NCBI GenBank assembly: GCA_003243425.1
Contig: QFQP01000037.1
Span: 3,993-67,992, forward strand
Length of the DNA stretch: 64,000 nucleotides
Reading direction: 5' to 3'
From: Archangium gephyra
Lineage (GTDB): Bacteria; Myxococcota; Myxococcia; Myxococcales; Myxococcaceae
Shown: positions 22,542 through 30,624 of the stretch, one piece after another
Layout of the letters: each line of letters opens with the position of its first letter
Position numbering within the stretch: the stretch's first letter is position 1
The notes under the pieces: model-generated
Databases searched by the model: none
What the model was told of the DNA's origin: nothing
The model's input: only the letters and a program-made list of their open reading frames with translations
Made by a program: the position numbers and the translations under genes

Positions 22542-23386
22542 AGGAGCGCCCGCGCCATCACGATGATCTGCTGCGCCGCGGCTGGCCGGTGGTCGCCACG
22601 CGGCTCCGGCACCAGGGCCACGAGGTCGTGCCGCACCACACGCCCGTCACCCACAGCTACGCCACGCTCCTCTTCGTGACCGCGGGCCGCACGCGCCTGG
22701 AGCTCAATGGCGAGTGGAACCTGCGCGAGGGTGACCTGGTGGTGATGCCGGCCGGCGCCGCGCACCGCGCGCTCGAGCGCAAGGGGTTCGAAGCGTGGGG
22801 CGTGGGGTTCTGTGTGTCGTGCTTCGCGGCCAACGGCGTGACCGAGATGCTCGAGCCCTTCGAGCGCGTGCGCCGTGGCGCGGCGGCGGTGGTGCACATT
22901 CCTCCCGCGCGACGCGCGTACCTCGAAGGCTTGTTCAGCGAGCTGGAGCGCACGGGCCCGCAGCGCGGTGGCGTCAGCCCGTCACTCGATGCCGTGCAGC
23001 GCAGCCTGCTGACGCTCATCCTCGCGGAGGTCGAGACGTACGCGAGCTCGATGGCGCCGAGGTCGAGCAACGGCGTGGTGGTCGACGCCCTGCGCTTCAT
23101 CGAGCGCAACTGCCTGAAGCCGCTGACGCTCAAAGACGTGGCGAAGGCGCTGCGCCGGAGCCCCGCGTGGGTGACGACGGCGCTGAAGCGTGAGACCGGC
23201 AAGAGCGCGGTGGCGTGGATCGTCTCGGGTCGCATGGCCGAGGCACGACGGCTGCTGCTGCACTCCGACGAGATGGTGGACGTCATCGCCGAGCGCGTCG
23301 GCTACGCGGACGCCACGCACTTCATCCGCATGTTCCGGCGCGAGCACCGCAAGACGCCGGCCGCGTGGCGCGCGCAGCAGCGGTGA
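22538..23386 (+). CDS. AraC-family transcriptional regulator
   Basis: GTG 22538 overlaps the previous stop (GTGA); 282 aa. The N-terminal cupin sensor (~30-110) reads VTHSYATLLFVTAGRTRLELNGEWNLREGDLVVMPAGAAHRA. The C-terminal ~100 residues carry two helix-turn-helices: LTLKDVAKALRRSPAWVTTALKRETG, and VDVIAERVGYADATHFIRMFRREHRKTPAAWR, which fits the AraC signature. It is coupled to the lipoprotein hydrolase gene and lies 80 bases before the thioredoxin-reductase-like gene, so either may be its target. Confidence 0.92.
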   Translation: MKERPRHHDDLLRRGWPVVATRLRHQGHEVVPHHTPVTHSYATLLFVTAGRTRLELNGEWNLREGDLVVMPAGAAHRALERKGFEAWGVGFCVSCFAANGVTEMLEPFERVRRGAAAVVHIPPARRAYLEGLFSELERTGPQRGGVSPSLDAVQRSLLTLILAEVETYASSMAPRSSNGVVVDALRFIERNCLKPLTLKDVAKALRRSPAWVTTALKRETGKSAVAWIVSGRMAEARRLLLHSDEMVDVIAERVGYADATHFIRMFRREHRKTPAAWRAQQR

Positions 23387-23416
23387 GCATTGCGACTTAA
23401 AACCACGCCGATTGGA

Positions 23417-23462
23417 GTGACGTTCGCGCTCTGGCCCGGTGCGCCGGCGCCCGTTACGTCAC
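23417..23462. promoter_or_regulatory. Inverted repeat before the thioredoxin-reductase-like gene
   Basis: GTGACGT (23417-23423) and ACGTCAC (23456-23462) form a perfect 7-bp inverted repeat, with a 32-base GC-rich interior, immediately upstream of the start at 23467. It could be a regulator site or leader hairpin. Weak evidence on its own. Confidence 0.3.
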
Positions 23463-23466
23463 CGCC

Positions 23467-24366
23467 ATGAACTACGACATCGTCATCGTCGGCGGCGGGC
23501 CCGGAGGTCTGTCGGCAGCGCTCGCGCTCGGCCGCGCCCGCAAGAAGGTGCTCGTCTGTGACGCCGGCCCCCGCCGCAACGCCGCCGCGGTCGAAATGCA
23601 CAACTTCGTCACCCGTGACGGCATCGCGCCGCAGGAGTTCCGTCGCCTCGCGCGCGAGCAGCTGCAGCAGTACACGACGGTGGAGATCCGCGACGTGTCC
23701 GTCGAGCGCGTCACCGGCGAGAAGAACGCCTTCACCGTGCACCTCGGCGAGGGCGAAGTGACCGCGCGGCGGGTTCTGCTCACCACGGGAATGATCGACA
23801 CGCGCCTCGACCTGCCCGGCATCGAACGGCACTGGGGTCACGGCGTCGTGCAATGCCCCTACTGCCACGGCTGGGAATCACGCGACCGTCCCTGGGGCTT
23901 CGTGCTCACGCCGCAGACCGCCGCGCACGCCATGCCCTTCGCGATGCAGCTGCTGGGGTGGAGTCGGGACGTCACCGTGTTCACCAACGGCACTGAAATC
24001 GACGCCGATTCACTCGCTCCGTTGCAGCGCGCGGGCCTCAAGCTCGAGACGCGGAAGGTGGCGCGCCTGAGCGACACCGAGCACCTCGAGTTCATCGAGC
24101 TGGACGGGGGCGCGCGGGTGCCGTGCGAGCTGCTCTTCGCGCACCCGCCGCAGAAGCAGGTGCCGCTGGTCACCAGGCTCGGGCTGGCGCTCGACGAGCA
24201 CGGCTTCGTGAAGACCGACCCCATGAAGAAGGAGACGTCGGTGCCCGGCATCTACGCGGCGGGTGACCTGTGCATGCAGATGCAGGCCGCCGTGTGGGCC
24301 GCCGCCAACGGCATGGTGGCCGCCGCGATGATGAACATGGAGCTGTCGATGGACGTGCGCCCCTGA
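23467..24366 (+). CDS. FAD/NAD(P)-dependent oxidoreductase, thioredoxin-reductase-like
   Basis: ATG 23467 gives 299 aa. FAD is bound by IVIVGGGPGGLSAALALGRA. The redox-centre region reads VVQCPYCHGWESRD, a CxxC like the CATC of thioredoxin reductase. The NADPH strand is atypical (WGFVLTPQTAAHAMPF lacks a clean GGGxSA). The FAD-closing motif is PGIYAAGDLCMQMQAAVWAAANGMVAAAMM. Members of this group are usually annotated NAD(P)/FAD-dependent oxidoreductase and act as thioredoxin reductases or small-molecule disulphide reductases. The gene follows the AraC regulator. Its stop is 10 bases from the convergent dehydrogenase gene. Confidence 0.88.
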   Translation: MNYDIVIVGGGPGGLSAALALGRARKKVLVCDAGPRRNAAAVEMHNFVTRDGIAPQEFRRLAREQLQQYTTVEIRDVSVERVTGEKNAFTVHLGEGEVTARRVLLTTGMIDTRLDLPGIERHWGHGVVQCPYCHGWESRDRPWGFVLTPQTAAHAMPFAMQLLGWSRDVTVFTNGTEIDADSLAPLQRAGLKLETRKVARLSDTEHLEFIELDGGARVPCELLFAHPPQKQVPLVTRLGLALDEHGFVKTDPMKKETSVPGIYAAGDLCMQMQAAVWAAANGMVAAAMMNMELSMDVRP

Positions 24367-24375
24367 GCGACGCGC

Positions 24376-25509
24376 CTACCCGCGCTGTTCGACGAAGCCC
24401 GCCAGGCTGCCGCGCCACAACGCGCGGTCGATGGCGTCACCGTGCTTGTCGAGCTTCCCGCCACCACCGCGCTCCAGCAGGCGCGTCAGCAGGGGCTCCA
24501 GCTGGCGGCCGTAGTGCTCCATGCACTCGCGCGGGTGAATGCCCGGCCACGAATAGCAACTGACCACCGGGCGCCGTGACTGCGTGCGCACCCCGGAGGG
24601 GATGGTCTTCGACCAGTTGGGGTCGTCGGGCAGGTACGTGTACTGGTCGAGCGTGCCGAGCGGAATTCCCTCGATGCTGCGCACCGTCGGAGGCGTTCCC
24701 GTGGGCACGTAGGGGTCGACCACCAGGTCAGCCACCACCGCGTGCTTCGGCAGCCAGTCGAGCGCCTCGTTGGGAATCAGCGGCACCTCGGACTTGTCGC
24801 GCTGCGTGGCGTCGACCAGCACGTCGGTGTTCGCCAGCTGCTCTTTCAACAGCGCGTGGTCGGCCACGATGCGTCGGCCGATGATGTTCGCGCTCGCCGG
24901 AGGCACGCGGCGCTTGCTCCACTCGCTCCACCGGTCGCGGTTGCCGTACTTGATGGCGGCCTCGGCGGCGTGTTTGCCGACCTGACCTGCGCCCATGATG
25001 GTGACGCGAAAGACCGACTGGTCCTTCGCCAGGCGCTCCGGCGCCCACTTCTCGAGCGCGCCGAAGGCCGCCTCGAGCCCGTTCCACCCGACGGCGCGCG
25101 TGTTCTCGACCGAGCGCAGGCCGTCGTCGTCTTCGAGCGAGTCGAGGCTGATGGCGTGCGCGCCGAGCTCCTGCAGCTTCTTCACGCGGCGCGGGCGCGT
25201 CGGCAGGTGCAGCATGGCGATGATGGTCGAGCCCTTCTTGATGAGCTCCTCGAACTCTTCGACCTCGGGCGAGCGCAGCACCAGCACCACGTCCTGACTC
25301 CACGCCTCCTCGCGCGTCTTCACCACGCGGAGGTCGGGCGCGAAGCGTGTGTAGTCGGCTTCGGTCAAGCCCATGCCCGAGCCCACGCCTTCTTCGATGA
25401 CCACCTGGTGGCCCGCGCGAGAGATGACGCCCGCGAGCTCGGGAAGGAAGTCGCGCTTCTCGCCCGGCTCCTTGTGCATGCGGGGGAGGCCGAAGGTGAG
25501 TCGTTTCAT
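24376..25509 (-). CDS. Alanine dehydrogenase/PNT-type (saccharopine-dehydrogenase-like) protein, copy 2
   Basis: ATG 25509 overlaps the stop of the upstream paralogue (ATGA); 377 aa. The N-terminal AlaDH/PNT domain reads FGLPRMHKEPGEKRDFLPEL and VVIEEGVGSGMGLTEADYT. The nucleotide-binding domain carries FRVTIMGAGQVGKHAAEAAIKYG (GxGxxG). Other landmarks are VLVDATQRDKS, VVADLVVDPY and SCYSWPGIHPRECMEHYGRQ, all shared with the neighbour. The substrate cannot be inferred: the family includes alanine, lysine/saccharopine and related amino-acid dehydrogenases. It lies downstream of a divergent Fnr-type control region. Confidence 0.8.
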   Translation of the reverse strand: MKRLTFGLPRMHKEPGEKRDFLPELAGVISRAGHQVVIEEGVGSGMGLTEADYTRFAPDLRVVKTREEAWSQDVVLVLRSPEVEEFEELIKKGSTIIAMLHLPTRPRRVKKLQELGAHAISLDSLEDDDGLRSVENTRAVGWNGLEAAFGALEKWAPERLAKDQSVFRVTIMGAGQVGKHAAEAAIKYGNRDRWSEWSKRRVPPASANIIGRRIVADHALLKEQLANTDVLVDATQRDKSEVPLIPNEALDWLPKHAVVADLVVDPYVPTGTPPTVRSIEGIPLGTLDQYTYLPDDPNWSKTIPSGVRTQSRRPVVSCYSWPGIHPRECMEHYGRQLEPLLTRLLERGGGGKLDKHGDAIDRALWRGSLAGFVEQRG

Positions 25510-26636
25510 GAGGTGGTCTCCGTCTGAGGAAGGAAGTGTCTGTGCATGGCGCGCGCGGTCGCGCGTTCCATCCACGGGCCGCCGACGGCCCTGAGCTTGT
25601 CGGGACCCTTCTCGATGAGGGCGCGGAGCACGGGTTCGATCTGCTTCCCGTACACGCGCATGCAGGCGGCGGGGTCGATGCCGGGCCACGAGTAGCAACT
25701 GACGACCGAGCGCCGAACCGCGTGCGGCACCCGCGGGTCGATGGCGTCCCACGCCGGGTCTTCCCGCGCGAACACGTATTGATCCAACGAGCCCTGCGGA
25801 ATGCCCTCGACGCCTTTGACGCCCGGCGGGTCGCGCGTGAAGTCGTAGGGGTCGACCGACAAGTCGACGATGACCGCGTGCTCGGGCAGGTGCGCGAGCC
25901 ACTCGTTGCGAACGATGACCTGCGTCGTGTCGCGGCGCTGCGTGGCGTCGACCAGCAGGTCGGTCACCGCGAGGCGCTTCAACAGATAGTCGGGGCTGGT
26001 GGTGAGCTCGACGTCGACGGAGGTCACTTCGACGCCCGGCACCTGCTTCGCGCGCAGCTCGGCGCGCACCGCGTCGTCGCCGTAGCGAACGGCCGCGCGG
26101 ACCGCGTGTGCACCCACGGCGCCCGCGCCCAGCACCGTGACCTGCAGCGGCCTCCGCGACGGCGACGCGAAGTCAGCCCACGTCGTCGCCAGGCGGTGCA
26201 TGCCGATCTTCACGCCGTTGAAGCCCACCGCCTCGAGGTTCTCGATGACGCGCCGGCCGAGATCGTCGGCGACCTGGTCCATCGCCACGCCGATGATCTG
26301 CATCGACTCGCACAACCGCACGCGGTCCGGGCGCGTGGGGAAGTGCAACATCGACAGCAGCGTCGAGCCCGGCCGCAGCATCGCGAACTTGTCGGGCCTC
26401 GGGCAGCGCAGCGTGACGACGAGGTCCTGCGCGTAGCAGTCGCTCACCGCGCCGTATTTGATCTTCGGGTGCGTGTAGTCCGCGGGCGAGAGCCCCTGCC
26501 GTGTGCCGTAGCCGTCTTCGAGCACGATGGCGTCGAGGTCGAACTGCGCGAGGAACTCCGTCACCGAGGGCGGAAAGTCGCGCACCTCGCCCGGTTCCTG
26601 ATGCGGTCTGGGGAAGCCGACGGTTCGGATCGCCAT
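25506..26636 (-). CDS. Alanine dehydrogenase/PNT-type protein, copy 1
   Basis: ATG 26636 (MAIRTVGFPRPHQEPGEVRD) gives 376 aa. It is a paralogue of the downstream gene, at first sight less than half identical, with the same block order: HQEPGEVRDFPPS, LEDGYGTRQGLSPADYTHP, STLLSMLHFPTRPDR, LQVTVLGAGAVGAHAVRAAVRYG, LLVDATQRRDT and SCYSWPGIDPAACMRVYGKQ. Conservation of both copies, coupled by ATGA overlap, suggests a hetero-oligomer or two related substrates. The start lies 36 bases from a perfect Fnr box (26672-26685), which probably controls this two-gene operon. Confidence 0.82.
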   Translation of the reverse strand: MAIRTVGFPRPHQEPGEVRDFPPSVTEFLAQFDLDAIVLEDGYGTRQGLSPADYTHPKIKYGAVSDCYAQDLVVTLRCPRPDKFAMLRPGSTLLSMLHFPTRPDRVRLCESMQIIGVAMDQVADDLGRRVIENLEAVGFNGVKIGMHRLATTWADFASPSRRPLQVTVLGAGAVGAHAVRAAVRYGDDAVRAELRAKQVPGVEVTSVDVELTTSPDYLLKRLAVTDLLVDATQRRDTTQVIVRNEWLAHLPEHAVIVDLSVDPYDFTRDPPGVKGVEGIPQGSLDQYVFAREDPAWDAIDPRVPHAVRRSVVSCYSWPGIDPAACMRVYGKQIEPVLRALIEKGPDKLRAVGGPWMERATARAMHRHFLPQTETTS

Positions 26637-26671
26637 GGCGCCGCAACTACCCACGGCGACACCGCTTCCCT

Positions 26672-26685
26672 TTGATGACCATCAA
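26672..26685. promoter_or_regulatory. Perfect Fnr/Crp-type box between regulator and dehydrogenase operon
   Basis: TTGAT-GACC-ATCAA matches the Fnr/Anr/Dnr consensus TTGATNNNNATCAA exactly. It lies between divergent starts at 26636 (dehydrogenases) and 26750 (Crp/Fnr-family regulator), whose recognition helix carries the E..SR residues that read TTGAT in Fnr. Confidence 0.85.
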
Positions 26686-26749
26686 GGAACGTGGGGTTTG
26701 GCGTATCGATTCTCCGTGGTTACGACAGCCGCCATTCCACTGTCACTTC

Positions 26750-27451
26750 ATGGGCCGACCCAAGACGCCATCGCTCGAAGAGGCCTTCACACGCGCGCCC
26801 GTGTTGTCGGCGTTGCCACCGCAAGACCGGTTGGAGCTGGCGCGCACGTCGCGGGTGGTGGAGCTCAAGTCGCGCGAGGTGTTGTGGCGTGAAGGCGCCA
26901 GGGCCGACTCGCTGGGCCTGGTGTTGATGGGCCGCGTGGCCGTCGAACGTGCGCGTCGCAGGTCGGTCATCGTCGACGTGGTGGGCGCGGGAGACTTCGT
27001 GGGTGAAGTCGCGTTCACGCTCGGCGCGAAGTACCAGTTCGACGTGCGGTGTCTGCGCAGGGCGCGCGTCGCGATGATCTCCGCGACGTCGTTGCGGCGC
27101 ATGTTGGAGACGCGCCCCCGGGCCGCGGTGTCGCTGGCGATGAACCTCGCCGAAGAAGTGCTCAAGCTCACGCGCCGCGTGGAGTCGTTGTCGGCGGGCT
27201 CGGTCACGCAGCGGCTGGCGCGGGTGCTGGTGGGCCTCGCAGATCGCTTCGGGGAACCCTTTCCCGGCGGCGTGCTGATGCCGGTGCGGCTGCGCCGTGA
27301 AGACCTGGCGTCTCTCGGGGCGACGACGCTCGAGTCTGCGAGCCGGCAGATCTCCGCATGGAAGCGCGACGGCATCGTCACGCCGCAACCCGCGGGCATG
27401 TTGATTCGCGACCTCGTGAAGTTGCGCGCCATCGGCGACGCGTCGATGTGA
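26750..27451 (+). CDS. Crp/Fnr-family transcriptional regulator
   Basis: ATG 26750 (MGRPKTPSLEEAFTRAPVL) gives 233 aa. Residues ~15-125 form the cNMP-type beta-roll (REVLWREGARADSLGLVLMGRVAVER, GAGDFVGEVAFTLGAK). A long dimer helix follows (~125-160). The winged helix-turn-helix is LRREDLASLGATTLESASRQISAWKRDGIV; LESASR aligns with the VETISR recognition helix of Fnr. There is no N-terminal Cys cluster (only one Cys in the first half), so an Fnr-type [4Fe-4S] oxygen sensor is unlikely. Heme/NO sensing as in Dnr, or another ligand, is possible. Autoregulation through the adjacent box is likely. Confidence 0.9.
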   Translation: MGRPKTPSLEEAFTRAPVLSALPPQDRLELARTSRVVELKSREVLWREGARADSLGLVLMGRVAVERARRRSVIVDVVGAGDFVGEVAFTLGAKYQFDVRCLRRARVAMISATSLRRMLETRPRAAVSLAMNLAEEVLKLTRRVESLSAGSVTQRLARVLVGLADRFGEPFPGGVLMPVRLRREDLASLGATTLESASRQISAWKRDGIVTPQPAGMLIRDLVKLRAIGDASM

Positions 27452-27490
27452 CGCCCCGCCGGGACGATTTCGCGCGTCCCGCGCGTTACG

Positions 27491-27997
27491 GTGAACACCG
27501 TGTCCGAACGCGTGGCGTGCAAGAGCTGCGGAAGGTGGATGTACCGGCTCGCGACGAAGTGTCCGCACTGTGGGGCGCTGGCTCCGCCGCGTGACGTCGA
27601 CGCCGACGAAGACGGTCAGATGACGGTGGAGGAGGCGAAGGCGCTGCTGCAGGCGACCACCGCGCCGCGGAAGGAGAACTTCGCGGACATCGCCGGTGAC
27701 TTCGTCATGCCGTGGGGCGGGGCGCTCGAGCTGGTGACGAGCGTGCTCGCGGCGCCGTTGACCCTCTTCACGGTGCTGGTCACCGGCTACTTCCTGCTCA
27801 AGGAGAGGGCCGACGCCCGGGAAGCGAAGCTGGCCGGCACGCGGATGTTCGCGGTGCCGGTCTGCGCGGTGCTGGGCGCGGTGTTGCTGTGGTCTCAAGG
27901 CGCGAACGTGTGGGCGCTGGGGGCCCTGGGCGTCTCGTTCGGCGCGTGGGGGCTGCGCACCGTGGTGCGCGGCTCAGGGCGCGAAGACCTGCGCTGA
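27491..27997 (+). CDS. Zinc-ribbon membrane protein, hypothetical
   Basis: The start is GTG 27491 or GTG 27500 (168 or 165 aa). The N-terminus has a rubredoxin/zinc-ribbon-like knuckle pair: CKSCGRW and CPHCGALAPP. An acidic linker contains MTVEEAKALLQATTAP. Three hydrophobic segments follow: LVTSVLAAPLTLFTVLVTGYFLL, MFAVPVCAVLGAVLLW and WALGALGVSFGAWGL. The C-terminus is cytoplasmic and basic. Function is unknown; zinc ribbons joined to membrane helices are common among uncharacterised bacterial proteins. Its TGA abuts the stop of the convergent hydrolase gene. Confidence 0.7.
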   Translation: MNTVSERVACKSCGRWMYRLATKCPHCGALAPPRDVDADEDGQMTVEEAKALLQATTAPRKENFADIAGDFVMPWGGALELVTSVLAAPLTLFTVLVTGYFLLKERADAREAKLAGTRMFAVPVCAVLGAVLLWSQGANVWALGALGVSFGAWGLRTVVRGSGREDLR

Positions 27998-28825
27998 TCA
28001 GAACGTGAGCCGGTGCTGCAGCGCCATCGCCACGCCCTGCGCGTCGTCGACGTGCACCCAGTGACCGGCGTCGAGCAGGTCCACCGTCACGTAGCCCTCG
28101 CTCTTCGATTCGAGCTGCTGCGCGCGAATGCGGTCGTCGTGCTCGTACACCTTCGACTTCGTGCCGATGACGAGATGAAACCGCGGGCCCTTCTTCTCGT
28201 TCGCGGCGCGCTCCACCAGCGGCCACAGGTCGACGCGGAAGTAGTCGTCGAGCAACGCGTCGATGCGGTTCAACTCGAGCGTGAACTCGAAGCCGGCTTC
28301 ACGCCGCTCGAGGTTCATGCCCAGCCACTGCGCGAGGCCCTTCGAGAGCCCGTGCGCCTCGACGTCGCTCACGAAGTCGTCGCGCCTGGCCCACGGGCCG
28401 CGCAGCTCACGCAGCATGGTCACCACCTTCACGGTGCTCTCGCTGCCGCGTGCGTCGAGGCGGGGGCCCGGCGCTGAATCGAGCGTGACCACGTGCTTCA
28501 GCTCGGGGTGCTGCGCGGCGATGGCCAGCGCGACCTTTCCGCCGAACGAGTGGCCCACCACCGCTTCGACCGGAAGTGACTGCGTGCGCGCGGTCTGCGC
28601 GACGTCGGCTGCGGCGTTCTCGACGGTGTCGGCGCCTTCGACGCCCAGCGACTGGCCGTGGGCGCGGAGGTCCATCAACAACACGCCCGAGTCGGGCTGC
28701 GCGCTGACGAGCCGCTTCGCGTGACTGCGCAGGTTCGCGCCGGTGCCGAGGATGCCGTGAAGAAAAACGATGAGACGTTTTGGTTCTGCGCCGGGCGCGA
28801 CGACGAGCTCGTGGTTCAACAGCAT
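27998..28825 (-). CDS. Alpha/beta-hydrolase, YbfF-like esterase
   Basis: ATG 28825 (MLLNHELVVAPGAEPKRL) gives 275 aa, a single-domain hydrolase. Motifs are LIVFLHGILGTGANLR (oxyanion hole HGxxG), LLMDLRAHGQS, the nucleophile elbow VVGHSFGGKVAL (Ser in GHSFGG), and the catalytic His in LLDAGHWVHVDDAQGV near the C-terminus. The layout is that of thioester/ester hydrolases such as YbfF and ABHD11. No signal peptide is present, so it is cytoplasmic. Substrate is unknown. Confidence 0.88.
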   Translation of the reverse strand: MLLNHELVVAPGAEPKRLIVFLHGILGTGANLRSHAKRLVSAQPDSGVLLMDLRAHGQSLGVEGADTVENAAADVAQTARTQSLPVEAVVGHSFGGKVALAIAAQHPELKHVVTLDSAPGPRLDARGSESTVKVVTMLRELRGPWARRDDFVSDVEAHGLSKGLAQWLGMNLERREAGFEFTLELNRIDALLDDYFRVDLWPLVERAANEKKGPRFHLVIGTKSKVYEHDDRIRAQQLESKSEGYVTVDLLDAGHWVHVDDAQGVAMALQHRLTF

Positions 28826-28943
28826 GGCCAGCGTCTACCAACGCGCATCTTCTGGCGCCGCAGAACTGGCGATGCCGCGCGCGCTGCGTCCCCAGCGCTC
28901 GACGGGAATACGGCACACGAGTTGCTTTTGCGTGCGCGCCTTC

Positions 28944-30248
28944 ATGCGAACGCTCCTCCGTGCAGTCCTCTTCTTCGTCGTCGCGCTGTCCGCCTGTGAA
29001 GCTCCGAAGCCGCAGCCGTTGCCCATGCCGCGCGGCCCTGATTGCAGCGTGGCCGTCGACCCGGCGTTGCTCACCGGCCGTCAGGGAGCGCGGCTGCGAA
29101 TTCCGCTGACCGTGGGTGCCGACGTCACGGCCATGCGGGTCGAGCAGTTGATGTCGCTCAGCGATTCCGTCGAGAACGACGAGCTGCGCGTCACCCTGCC
29201 GTACGGCGTCACCACTGCGAAGTTGATCATCGCCGCCGACTGCGATGGCGCCACCACGTTCGGAACGTTCGACTTCACCGTCGCGCCGCTGTTGTGGTCG
29301 CGCGCTGCGGAGTGGACCGGCAGCGAAGGCCCGACCGCGCGTGAGTATTTCTCGATGTGGCTCGACGCCAACGACGCGAACCGCGTCTATCTCCATGGTG
29401 GCTTCGTCTACGTGCCGCAGCAGTTCACGCCGAGTGACGAGCTGTGGTCGCTCGACCTCTCGACCAGGAAGTGGAGCCCCGTCGCGCAAGCAGGCGCGAA
29501 GCCCGCTGCCGCCGGGGGTCGCATGGCGCTGTCGGCCGACGGCAGGTCTTCGCTCTATTTCGGCGGCATCGACGTGGTGGCGATGGAGACGCCCAATGTG
29601 CTGACGCGCCTCTCGCTCGAGACCGGCGTGTGGACCAACGAGCCGGCGACCGGCGGCCGCGGCGAGTACCAGACGACGTTCTTCTTCGACGCGAAGCGGA
29701 ACCGGTACCTCTCGATTTGCGGCGCGAACGACACCGTGGGTTTCCACTGCGAGGTGCGCGAGCTGCACGAAGGGGCGTGGAACACCGTGGCGACGAACGG
29801 CACTGCGCCAGCGGGCCGCAACGGCCACGCGTGGGTCTACGACGCCGAAACGGATCGCGTGATCATCTTTGGCGGCGACATTCGAGGTACCACGCAGGGC
29901 GACACCTGGGCGCTCGACCTGGCGACGTCGACGTGGACGCGGCTGTTCGAAGAGGTGGCCGGCATCGAAGCGCGCCGCAACATGGCGTACGCGCTCGACG
30001 TGAAGAACCACCGGCTGATCATCTGGGGTGGCACGCGTGATGGCGTGAACGCGGTCACCGGGGTGCAGGCGCTCGACCTCACGCGCGGCTTCGAAGCGTG
30101 GGCGCAGGTCGGCACCGCTGGCGACTTCGTGCCGTTGTCGCGTGCGTCAGGCGCTGCGGTGTACGACGCCTCGAAGCAGCGGTTGCTGATGGGCTTCGGG
30201 AACACGGCCGCCGGTCAGTACGCCGACCTCTGGCAGCTCGAGCTGTGA
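28944..30248 (+). CDS. Kelch-repeat lipoprotein
   Basis: ATG 28944 gives 434 aa. The signal is MRTLLRAVLFFVVALSACEAPK with lipobox ALSAC. An N-terminal beta domain (~20-120) is followed by five to six kelch-type blades, recognised by repeated YLHGGFVYVP, LWSLDLSTRKWSPV, LYFGGIDVV, RVIIFGGDIRGTTQGDTWALDLATSTWTRL and RLIIWGGTRD. The repeats build a beta-propeller, usually for protein or glycan binding. It is likely on the cell surface. No catalytic Tyr-Cys pair of galactose oxidase is apparent. It is divergent from the hydrolase gene. Confidence 0.88.
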   Translation: MRTLLRAVLFFVVALSACEAPKPQPLPMPRGPDCSVAVDPALLTGRQGARLRIPLTVGADVTAMRVEQLMSLSDSVENDELRVTLPYGVTTAKLIIAADCDGATTFGTFDFTVAPLLWSRAAEWTGSEGPTAREYFSMWLDANDANRVYLHGGFVYVPQQFTPSDELWSLDLSTRKWSPVAQAGAKPAAAGGRMALSADGRSSLYFGGIDVVAMETPNVLTRLSLETGVWTNEPATGGRGEYQTTFFFDAKRNRYLSICGANDTVGFHCEVRELHEGAWNTVATNGTAPAGRNGHAWVYDAETDRVIIFGGDIRGTTQGDTWALDLATSTWTRLFEEVAGIEARRNMAYALDVKNHRLIIWGGTRDGVNAVTGVQALDLTRGFEAWAQVGTAGDFVPLSRASGAAVYDASKQRLLMGFGNTAAGQYADLWQLEL

Positions 30249-30249
30249 G

Positions 30250-30609
30250 CTAAATCGCCTTCTCGCCGCGCTCTCCGGTGCGAATGCGCACCACCTGCTC
30301 GAGCGGCATCACGAAGATCTTCCCGTCGCCCACGGCACCGCCGCCGTCACTGCGCGCGGCGCGCTCGATGGCCTCGATGGTCTTCTCGACGTACGCGTCG
30401 TTCACGCACACGGTGATGCGCGACTTCTGCACCTTGCCGCTGCGAACGCGCTGACCGCGGAAGAGCTCGAGTTCACCTTCTTGCCGGCCGTGGCCCGCGA
30501 CGGTGTCGACGGTGATGCGGTAGCGGTCGCCTTCGTCGAGCACCTTGGCGAGTTCTTCTTCGACGGCCTCGAGCCGCTCGGGACGAACGATGGCGATGAT
30601 CATCTTCAT
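30250..30609 (-). CDS. P-II family nitrogen regulatory protein, non-uridylylatable T-loop
   Basis: ATG 30609 (MKMIIAIVRPERLEAVEE) gives 119 aa. Family signatures are GRQEGELELFRG and VGDGKIFVMPLEQVVRIRTGERGEKAI, the latter typical of the GlnB/GlnK C-terminus. In the T-loop the residue equivalent to uridylylated Tyr51 of GlnB is Val55 (LFRGQRVRSGKVQKSR), and no Tyr is nearby. An insertion of ~4 residues near position 25-30 is unusual. It should still bind ATP/ADP and 2-oxoglutarate, but classic GlnD control through Tyr51 is not possible. No amtB or glnA gene is adjacent. Confidence 0.9.
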   Translation of the reverse strand: MKMIIAIVRPERLEAVEEELAKVLDEGDRYRITVDTVAGHGRQEGELELFRGQRVRSGKVQKSRITVCVNDAYVEKTIEAIERAARSDGGGAVGDGKIFVMPLEQVVRIRTGERGEKAI

Positions 30610-30624
30610 GCGTGCTCGACTTTC

